In this document: positions 1 to 5,216 of the stretch, piece by piece | Numbering within the stretch: position 1 is the stretch's first letter | Layout: the number at the start of each line of letters is the position of its first letter | Assembly (NCBI GenBank): GCA_937928195.1 | Contig: CALEYZ010000187.1 | Coordinates: forward strand, 1 to 5,216 | Length of the DNA stretch: 5,216 bases | Source of the DNA: an uncultured Limnohabitans sp. | Lineage (GTDB): Bacteria > Pseudomonadota > Gammaproteobacteria > Burkholderiales > Burkholderiaceae_C | Direction: 5' to 3' | The notes under the pieces: generated by a model | Told to the model about the DNA's origin: nothing | The model's database searches: none | The model's input: only the letters and a program-made list of their open reading frames with translations | Made by a program: the position numbers and the translations under genes

Positions 1-1424
1 CGGTTGTACTTGCTGGTGTTGATTTCTGTGGCCAAATAATTGCCAGAACCAAATGCATTTTCTTGGCGAATACCAAAGCTCAACGCCACTTTTTCGGTTG
101 ATGAAAAGCCTGCACCTAGAGAAACACTGCCTGTGGGCTTTTCGACAACATTGATGGTCAGGTCGACTTGGTCGGTGGTGGCTGGAACTTCTTGCGTGTC
201 AATGTTGACCTCAGTGAAAAAGCCCAAACGGTCGACACGGTCGCGTGACAATTTGATTTTGTCACCGTCATACCAAGCCGATTCCAGCTGACGGAACTCG
301 CGGCGAATCACTTCATCGCGTGTGCGGTTGTTGCCCGCCACGTTGATACGACGTACGTATGCACGACGTGAAGGTTCGGCTTGCAACACAAAATTGACGC
401 GATTGTTGAGCCGATCGATTTCGGGACGCACATCAACACGCGCAAAAGCAAACCCGAACTTGCCAAAATAATCGGTAAAGGCCTTGGTCGTGTCAGCCAC
501 TGTTTCTGCGTTGTAAGGTTGGCCTAAACCAATTTTGACCAAGCCTTTGAACTCGTCCTCTTTGCCTAAATAATTGCCTTCAAGTTTCACACCGGAAACG
601 ACAAAGCGCTCCCCCTCAGTGACATTGATGGCAATCGAGATGTCTTGCTTGTCTGGAGAAATGGCGACCTGTGTTGAGTCGATGCGAAACTCCAAGAAGC
701 CACGGCCCAAATAGTAAGAGCGCAAGGTTTCAAGATCGGCGTTGAGCTTGGTGCGTGAATAGCGGTCGGATTTGGTGTACCAACTGAGCCAACCTCCAAC
801 ATCCAAATTGAATTGGTCTTTCAGAGTGTCTTCCGAGAAAGCCTGATTGCCAGTGATTCGAATTTCCTTGATCTTGGATGGACCACCTTCGGTCACAGTG
901 AATGTGAGTTTGACGCGATTGCGCTCAACAGGCGTGACCGTTGTGACCACTTCAGCGCCATACAAACTTCGTGTGATGTATTGACGTTTCAGTTCTTGCT
1001 CTGCTTTGTCGGCAAGTGCCTTGTCAAAGGGTCGACCTTCAGAAATGCCGACTTCTTTCAAGGCTTTAACCAAAACATCTTTGTCAAATTCTTTCAAGCC
1101 CACCCACTCGACTTCAGAAATGGAAGGCCGCTCTTCGACAATCACCACCAACACATCGCCTTGAGCGTCAAGTCGAACATCTTTGAACAGGCCCAAAGCA
1201 AACAACGCACGAATGGCAGCAGCACCCGATTCGTCGTTGTAGAGGTCACCCACGCGGAAAGGCAGTGATGCGAACACAGTGCCCGACTCAATGCGCTGCA
1301 AACCTTCAACACGAATGTCTTTCAATTTGAACGGTTCTATGGCCCAAGCAGACATGCCACCCAGCGTCGCTGCAATGAGGACACACAAGGGCTTCAAGCG
1401 AAATGAGAAAGGGAGAAAGTTCAT
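1..1424 (-). CDS. bamA: BamA, outer-membrane protein assembly factor (3' end outside window)
   Basis: BamA is the central Omp85-family subunit of the BAM complex; it folds and inserts beta-barrel proteins into the outer membrane. The frame runs without a stop from ATG at 1424 to base 1, about 474 codons, so roughly the last 300 residues (most of the barrel) lie outside the window. Residues 1-28 look like a Sec signal peptide (basic start, hydrophobic core, likely cleavage after SAWA). Five POTRA domains follow at roughly 29-99, 100-180, 183-271, 274-352 and 355-430, judged by alignment from memory to E. coli BamA. Landmarks are KDIRVEGLQRIESG, IRALFALGLFKDV, LETLRSYYLGRGF, RRINVAGNNRTRDEVIRREF and LGFFTEVNIDT. 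Residues after about 432 (TGSVSLGAGFSS) begin the barrel. The start lies 9 bases after the rseP stop, which suggests coupled translation; I see no clear Shine-Dalgarno sequence. Identification is secure. Confidence 0.97.
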   Translation of the reverse strand, partial: MNFLPFSFRLKPLCVLIAATLGGMSAWAIEPFKLKDIRVEGLQRIESGTVFASLPFRVGDLYNDESGAAAIRALFALGLFKDVRLDAQGDVLVVIVEERPSISEVEWVGLKEFDKDVLVKALKEVGISEGRPFDKALADKAEQELKRQYITRSLYGAEVVTTVTPVERNRVKLTFTVTEGGPSKIKEIRITGNQAFSEDTLKDQFNLDVGGWLSWYTKSDRYSRTKLNADLETLRSYYLGRGFLEFRIDSTQVAISPDKQDISIAINVTEGERFVVSGVKLEGNYLGKEDEFKGLVKIGLGQPYNAETVADTTKAFTDYFGKFGFAFARVDVRPEIDRLNNRVNFVLQAEPSRRAYVRRINVAGNNRTRDEVIRREFRQLESAWYDGDKIKLSRDRVDRLGFFTEVNIDTQEVPATTDQVDLTINVVEKPTGSVSLGAGFSSTEKVALSFGIRQENAFGSGNYLATEINTSKYN

Positions 1425-1433
1425 GCGTTTGAA

Positions 1434-2549
1434 TTAATTAAAGAGTCGTGTCAGGTCATTGAAGAACGCCAAAATCATGACGCTCACCAACAAAGCCAAA
1501 CCCACTTTCTGCAAACCCCGCTGCCAAGCAACGGAAACCGGTTTGCCAGTTAGAGACTCCCAAAGATAATACATCAGGTGGCCCCCGTCCAACATGGGCA
1601 AAGGCAGGAGATTCAGCAAGCCTAAACTGACGCTGATCAAGGCTAAAAAACCCACATAAGCAGGCAACCCCCTTTGTGCGGACTGACCCGCTTGTTCTGC
1701 AATGGTCAAGGGGCCACTCAAGTGCTTGGAGGAGGCCTCACCGGTCAGCATCTGAGCCATCATGCGGCCGGTCAGCCAAGTGATTTGCTGAACTTGGCCA
1801 AAGCCTACACCCCAACCCTCCCAAAATCCCGCGCTGACCCATTCGGTCTCAGACGGAACCCCCACCACCGCACCAATTCGCATCACGGCACTTGAGTCAG
1901 GTTGGCCGGGCAGTGCTGTCAAAACGGGGTTCACAGCCAGCGACAAGCGTTGTCCCTGTCGGTCAATTTCCCACACAAGGGCTTTGCCTGCACTTGACGA
2001 TGAATCATTGTTGGTTTCTTGCGCAGAAAGGTCACCTCGAATCAAGGCGCGAAGGTGCTGCGCATCAGCAACTTCCACCGATCCCACTTTCAAAATGCGA
2101 TCACCTGTTTGCAATCCCGCCTGATCGGCTGGTGCACCCACTTCAATGCGCCCGAGAACAGGCAAAATTTTAGGATGTCCCCACCATGCCAAACAGGTCA
2201 AAAGCACAACGGCCATCATCAAATTGGCCAAAGGACCTGCCGCCACAATACTGGCCCTGGTCTTCAAACTTTGTTGATCAAAGGCCAGGTGGAATTGTTC
2301 TTGAGGCACTTCACCTTGCCTGCTGTCCAACATTTGGACAAAACCACCCAAAGGAATGGCCGCTACCCTGAACTCCGTCTGTTGACCCGGTCTTTGTTTG
2401 AGGGGGCGCCAACGGTAAATGCATTTGCCAAAGCCAATCGAAAAGACCAACACAGGCACCCCACAGGCCACCGCCATCCGGTAGTGACCATACTCATGCA
2501 CAGCAATGAGCAAAGTCAGTGCAAACAAGAAAGCAAGCAGCGTCAGCAC
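1434..2549 (-). CDS. rseP: RseP, site-2 intramembrane zinc metalloprotease, short single-PDZ form
   Basis: RseP (M50 family) cuts membrane-embedded substrates in the inner membrane. In E. coli it releases sigma-E by cleaving RseA after DegS and also clears signal-peptide remnants. With the start used here the protein has 371 residues. Visible are the zinc motif HEYGH (18-22) in the first membrane segment, FSIGFGK (36-42), a second segment after AAGPLAN (about 103-124), one PDZ-like domain (about 130-209, with AGLQTGDRILKV), the conserved LSGPLTIA stretch (about 277-284), and NLLPLPMLDGGH with the third zinc ligand D321, followed by a last membrane segment. E. coli RseP has about 450 residues and two PDZ domains. 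The start is uncertain: GTG at 2549 places the protein start directly at the first membrane helix, as in relatives, 25 bases after dxr. An ATG at 2630 would add 27 residues (398 total) and overlap dxr by 56 bases. Neither has a clear Shine-Dalgarno sequence. Confidence 0.95.
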   Translation of the reverse strand: MLTLLAFLFALTLLIAVHEYGHYRMAVACGVPVLVFSIGFGKCIYRWRPLKQRPGQQTEFRVAAIPLGGFVQMLDSRQGEVPQEQFHLAFDQQSLKTRASIVAAGPLANLMMAVVLLTCLAWWGHPKILPVLGRIEVGAPADQAGLQTGDRILKVGSVEVADAQHLRALIRGDLSAQETNNDSSSSAGKALVWEIDRQGQRLSLAVNPVLTALPGQPDSSAVMRIGAVVGVPSETEWVSAGFWEGWGVGFGQVQQITWLTGRMMAQMLTGEASSKHLSGPLTIAEQAGQSAQRGLPAYVGFLALISVSLGLLNLLPLPMLDGGHLMYYLWESLTGKPVSVAWQRGLQKVGLALLVSVMILAFFNDLTRLFN

Positions 2550-2574
2550 AAGCGCAATAGATGGAAATGAAAAG

Positions 2575-3768
2575 TCAGGACGCAGAGAATCGACGAACGA
2601 CGTCGGAGGCTTGCGCACGCGTGGTGGCATCCAATGCCAACAGCGCCGACAAGCTCTGGGGCGACTGAGGGATGACCTTGGCCAAGGTTTCAGTGTTCAC
2701 ATGGTGAATTTGATCGAACCTGATTTGCTTGTTGAGGAAGGCCTCCACCGCAATTTCGTTGGCCGCATTCAACACAGCGCAAGTTCCGGGTGCTGCCTTT
2801 AAAGATTGCCACGCCAGCTTCAGACCAGGAAATCGGGCTTCGTGAGCATGATCGTCAATCGCTTCAAAGGTCATGGGTTTGAGGTTGTGAAAATCCAAAC
2901 CCTGGGCACCCGACGTGATACGTTCAGGCCAGCTAAGTCCGTAGGCAATAGGGACGCGCATGTCGGGCGTACCCAGTTGCGCCACCACGGAAGTGTCTTT
3001 GTACTTCACCATGGAGTGAATAATGCTTTGTGGATGGATGACCACATTCAATTGGTCTGGCGAAACTCCAAACAAATAACGTGCCTCAATCACCTCAAGC
3101 GCTTTGTTCATCATCGTGGCGGAGTCCACCGAAATTTTGCGACCCATGACCCAGTTGGGATGCGCACAGGCCTCTTCAGGCGTGACATCGCGCAAACTGG
3201 CAACATCACGGGTTCGGAAGGGACCGCCTGAAGCCGTCAGGATGATTTGCTCGATGCGATCGGCCCATGTGGCTGGGTCTTCTGGCAATGATTGAAACAC
3301 CGCAGAGTGCTCACTGTCGATGGGCAATAAAACAGCGCCCCCTTTTTTGACAGCACTGAGGAAAACATCACCACCGACAACCAGCGCTTCTTTGTTGGCC
3401 AACAGCAATCGCTTGCCGGCATTCGCAGCAGCCAGACAAGGTGACAAGCCAGCAGCCCCCACGATGGCGGCCATCACGGCATCGACTTCTGGGTGAGAGG
3501 CCACGGTATCTAGGGCCTCTGCGCCCCACAACACTTCAACCGCTAAACCTTCCGCTTTGACACGATCGGCAAGCAAGCGTCCTGCACTTTCTTGCGCCAT
3601 CACCGCATAGCGTGGTTTGTATTGGGCGCATTGCGCCAAAATTGCGTCCACCTGAACAGACGCTGTGAGGGCAAACACTTGGTATTGTTCGAGATGACGA
3701 GACAACACATCCAAGGTGTTGGTGCCAATCGAACCGGTCGAACCCAGAATGGTGATATTTTTTTTCAT
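2575..3768 (-). CDS. dxr: 1-deoxy-D-xylulose 5-phosphate reductoisomerase
   Basis: Dxr (IspC) converts 1-deoxy-D-xylulose 5-phosphate to 2-C-methyl-D-erythritol 4-phosphate with NADPH and a divalent metal in the cytoplasm. This is the committed step of the MEP isoprenoid pathway and the fosmidomycin target. With ATG at 3768 the protein has 397 residues, the normal length. The NADPH loop GSTGSIG is at 9-15 and LLANKEALVVGG near 122-133. Metal ligands D151 and E153 lie in PIDSEHS, with E225 in MMNKALEVIEA as the third. Substrate residues include S180 (TASGGPFR), H203 (HPNWVMG), N221 and K222. The C-terminal helical domain is present, so all expected catalytic residues are intact. A GTG at 3780 would add four residues (MLRV) and start 3 bases after the cdsA stop. 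ATG is preferred because MKKNITILGSTGS matches the usual start close to the nucleotide-binding strand. No Shine-Dalgarno sequence is obvious; the gene starts 15 bases after cdsA. Confidence 0.97.
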   Translation of the reverse strand: MKKNITILGSTGSIGTNTLDVLSRHLEQYQVFALTASVQVDAILAQCAQYKPRYAVMAQESAGRLLADRVKAEGLAVEVLWGAEALDTVASHPEVDAVMAAIVGAAGLSPCLAAANAGKRLLLANKEALVVGGDVFLSAVKKGGAVLLPIDSEHSAVFQSLPEDPATWADRIEQIILTASGGPFRTRDVASLRDVTPEEACAHPNWVMGRKISVDSATMMNKALEVIEARYLFGVSPDQLNVVIHPQSIIHSMVKYKDTSVVAQLGTPDMRVPIAYGLSWPERITSGAQGLDFHNLKPMTFEAIDDHAHEARFPGLKLAWQSLKAAPGTCAVLNAANEIAVEAFLNKQIRFDQIHHVNTETLAKVIPQSPQSLSALLALDATTRAQASDVVRRFSAS

Positions 3769-3783
3769 AACACGAAGCACTGG

Positions 3784-4638
3784 CTAGAGACTGGGCCAGT
3801 TGAGCAACATCAGGGCAATTGGCAAACTGGGCAACAAGGCATCCAAACGGTCAAGCACACCGCCATGGCCAGGCAACAAATTGGAACTGTCTTTCACGCC
3901 GGCACTGCGTTTGACCAAAGATTCCACCAAATCACCCACCACACTCATGGCGGTGAGAAAAACCAAACTGAGGGCCCACAAGAAAACACCATGCGACATC
4001 ATGTGCGTAAACAAACTGGTGCCTGGCCATTGGTAGGTTTGTTCTAACTGCATCCAAGCCCAGGCGACCACAAACACACCGCACAAGCCACCGATGGCAC
4101 CTTCCCAGCTTTTACCAGGACTGACGGTAGGCGCCAATTTACGGTGAATGATGCGACCGCCCATGGCCTTGCCGCAGAAATAGGCAAACACATCGGCAGC
4201 CCACACCACACAAAAGATGGACAGCAACAATTGGATGCTGGCGGTGCGAGCTTGCGCCATGGCAAGCCACGCCAACCACAACATGATGAGGCCCAACATC
4301 CAGCGCAAATCGCGATGCCACAGAGCCCAGCCATGGACCCCACGCTGCAACATCCAAGCAGTTAAGCCAACCCAACTGGCGCCAGCCAACCACCAGACCC
4401 AAGCATCCGTGTGGGTGGTCCAACCTGCCCACCAGGCAAAAATGCACAAGTCAACACAGATGACGCCAGAGAGAATGGACTGGCGCGAGGACATACCGTT
4501 CATGTTGCCCCACTCCCAAGCGCCAGCGCCGATCATGAGGATGGACAACAGCAGAAAGGGCTGAGGAGAGTCGGCAAAGAGTGCTGGCAACAAAACGGCC
4601 AACAAAGCCAATGCAGTGATGATGCGTTGCTTGAGCAT
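3784..4638 (-). CDS. cdsA: CDP-diglyceride synthase (phosphatidate cytidylyltransferase)
   Basis: CdsA makes CDP-diacylglycerol from phosphatidic acid and CTP in the inner membrane, the precursor of phosphatidylethanolamine, phosphatidylglycerol and cardiolipin. The 284-residue length is typical. Many hydrophobic segments are visible (about 5-21, 27-41, 54-72, 79-96, 112-130, 134-152, 181-197, 217-238, 268-281). The family signature spans 240-266, with S240, K243-R244, K249-D250, H258-G-G and D263-R-L-D266, which hold the metal and CTP-binding residues. The preceding conserved block, AADVFAYFCGKAMGG to SPGKSWEG (147-180), is also intact. The start is the usual MLKQRIITAL with the first membrane helix. 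Tryptophan is unusually common (22 residues, 15 of them between 41 and 124). The gene lies 56 bases after frr, where uppS would normally intervene, and its ATG sits inside an inverted repeat (4635-4673). No clear Shine-Dalgarno sequence precedes it. Confidence 0.97.
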   Translation of the reverse strand: MLKQRIITALALLAVLLPALFADSPQPFLLLSILMIGAGAWEWGNMNGMSSRQSILSGVICVDLCIFAWWAGWTTHTDAWVWWLAGASWVGLTAWMLQRGVHGWALWHRDLRWMLGLIMLWLAWLAMAQARTASIQLLLSIFCVVWAADVFAYFCGKAMGGRIIHRKLAPTVSPGKSWEGAIGGLCGVFVVAWAWMQLEQTYQWPGTSLFTHMMSHGVFLWALSLVFLTAMSVVGDLVESLVKRSAGVKDSSNLLPGHGGVLDRLDALLPSLPIALMLLNWPSL

Positions 4639-4673
4639 CGAATCAGCCGATGATCATTGGTGTGATTCGATGC
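4635..4673. repeat. 11-base perfect inverted repeat across the cdsA start codon
   Basis: The arms GCATCGAATCA (4635-4645) and TGATTCGATGC (4663-4673) are exact reverse complements, separated by 17 bases that include the palindrome ATGATCAT (4650-4657). In the transcript (minus strand) the arms could pair into a stem that buries the cdsA AUG (4636-4638) in its 3' arm. There is no U-run after the stem and it is AT-leaning, so it does not look like an intrinsic terminator. Possible roles are a translation-control hairpin, a protein-binding site on DNA, or a scar of the rearrangement that removed uppS. The repeat itself is seen directly; any function is inference. Confidence 0.7.
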
Positions 4674-4694
4674 ATGAACAGTGTGCGCAGAGCC

Positions 4695-5216
4695 TTAAAC
4701 GGCCATGATCTCTTGTTCTTTGCCAGTGACCAATTGGTCGATTTCGGCAATGTGCTTGTCGGTGACTTTTTGCACTTCGGCTTCTGAGCGCTTTTGTTCG
4801 TCTTCAGAAGCCAACTTGTCTTTGACCAACTTTTTCACAGATTCGTTGGCATCACGGCGCAAATTGCGCACGGCAATTTTGGCGTTTTCACCTTCGGTGC
4901 GAACCAGCTTGGTCATTTCCTTGCGACGCTCTTCGCTCATGGGAGGCATCGGCACTCGGATCAAGTCGCCCATGGATGCGGGGTTCAAACCGAGTTCGCT
5001 TTCACGAATGGCCTTTTCGATTTTGGCCGCCATGTTTTTTTCCCACGGCTGAACGCTGATGGTGCGCGAGTCAATCAGAGACACATTGGCCACTTGTGAC
5101 AAAGGCATCATGGAGCCGTAATAGTCCACTTGAATGGTGTCTAAGATGGCAGGGTTTGCACGGCCTGTGCGAATTTTGGTGAGGTTGTTTTTGAAAGCCG
5201 CAATGGACTGGTCCAT
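4695..5216 (-). CDS. frr: Ribosome recycling factor (5' end outside window)
   Basis: RRF acts with EF-G in the cytoplasm to split the post-termination ribosome and free mRNA and tRNA. The 173 residues seen end at a TAA (4695-4697). The ATG at the very edge (5214-5216) is almost surely internal: MDQSIAAFK aligns with the segment starting at residue 13 of E. coli RRF, so about 12 residues are missing beyond the window and the full length would be the usual 185 or so. Family landmarks are KIRTGRANPAILD, DYYGS, LSQVANV, SVQPWEK, LGLNPASMGDLIRVPMPP, SEERRKEM and the VRNLRRDANE stretch, whose arginines contact 23S rRNA, followed by the C-terminal helix of the three-helix bundle. pyrH and tsf are expected upstream. 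Nothing is broken in the visible part. Confidence 0.97.
   Translation of the reverse strand: MDQSIAAFKNNLTKIRTGRANPAILDTIQVDYYGSMMPLSQVANVSLIDSRTISVQPWEKNMAAKIEKAIRESELGLNPASMGDLIRVPMPPMSEERRKEMTKLVRTEGENAKIAVRNLRRDANESVKKLVKDKLASEDEQKRSEAEVQKVTDKHIAEIDQLVTGKEQEIMAV

Noticed and set aside
813..1268. 151-codon open frame on the plus strand opposite bamA
   Set aside because: The minus strand carries continuous BamA POTRA sequence here; the plus frame looks like no protein I know.
1417..1422. GAACTT on the coding strand at the bamA start, like a sigma-E -35 element
   Set aside because: It lies just inside bamA, so a promoter there would start downstream of the start codon, and no matching -10 element follows at the right distance.
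2019..2570. 183-codon open frame on the plus strand opposite rseP
   Set aside because: It is antisense to a well-supported gene, has no family resemblance and a low-complexity, Gln/Arg/His-rich make-up typical of a shadow frame.
3592..4047. 151-codon plus-strand frame across the dxr-cdsA junction
   Set aside because: It is antisense to two conserved genes with intact catalytic motifs and is His/Gln/Thr-rich without recognisable motifs.
4635..4673. Inverted repeat considered as an intrinsic terminator after frr
   Set aside because: The stem is not GC-rich, the spacer is long, and no U-run follows on either strand; the 3' arm also overlaps the cdsA coding sequence.
5033..5043. A AAA AAC heptamer in frame in frr, a classic -1 ribosomal slippage motif
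   Set aside because: It encodes the conserved WEKN segment of RRF, and the -1 frame stops after about ten codons. No stimulatory structure stands out, so it is probably coincidence.
5214..5216. ATG at the window edge as the true frr start
   Set aside because: The residues after it align with residue 13 onward of known RRF, so the true start is outside the window.

Overview
The window is a slice of the conserved cell-envelope and translation cluster of a Gram-negative proteobacterium. All genes are on the minus strand, so the order of transcription runs from high to low coordinates: frr (5' end outside the window), cdsA, dxr, rseP, bamA (3' end outside the window). The order cdsA-dxr-rseP-bamA is the betaproteobacterial one; in Escherichia coli dxr sits directly after frr, ahead of uppS and cdsA. 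Protein wording (for example the RseP N-terminus and C-terminus) and the moderate GC content, judged by eye, suggest a member of the Burkholderiales, perhaps a freshwater Comamonadaceae-type organism. The genus is an inference from remembered family sequences, not from a search.

Layout: 4695-5216 encodes most of ribosome recycling factor. 4639-4694 is the only real gap (56 bases) and holds an 11-base perfect inverted repeat whose arm covers the cdsA start codon. 3784-4638 is CDP-diglyceride synthase (cdsA). 2575-3768 is DXP reductoisomerase (dxr). 1434-2549 is the intramembrane protease RseP, with a likely GTG start. 1-1424 is the N-terminal part of BamA: signal peptide, five POTRA domains and the first barrel residues. 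It is open to the window edge, with no stop inside the window. The genes are 9 to 56 bases apart, no internal terminator is visible, and they read as one transcription unit.

Functionally the genes supply recycling of ribosomes (Frr), the CDP-diacylglycerol branch point of phospholipid synthesis (CdsA), the committed step of the MEP isoprenoid pathway (Dxr), site-2 proteolysis in the inner membrane that usually feeds the sigma-E envelope stress response (RseP), and outer-membrane protein insertion (BamA).

The window is mostly ordinary core genome, and I see no mobile element, CRISPR array, RNA gene or new multi-gene system. Two points deserve a second look. First, uppS (undecaprenyl diphosphate synthase), normally between frr and cdsA in this group, is absent, and its place is taken by the short gap with the inverted repeat. 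Second, RseP is short and appears to have one PDZ domain where the family usually has two.
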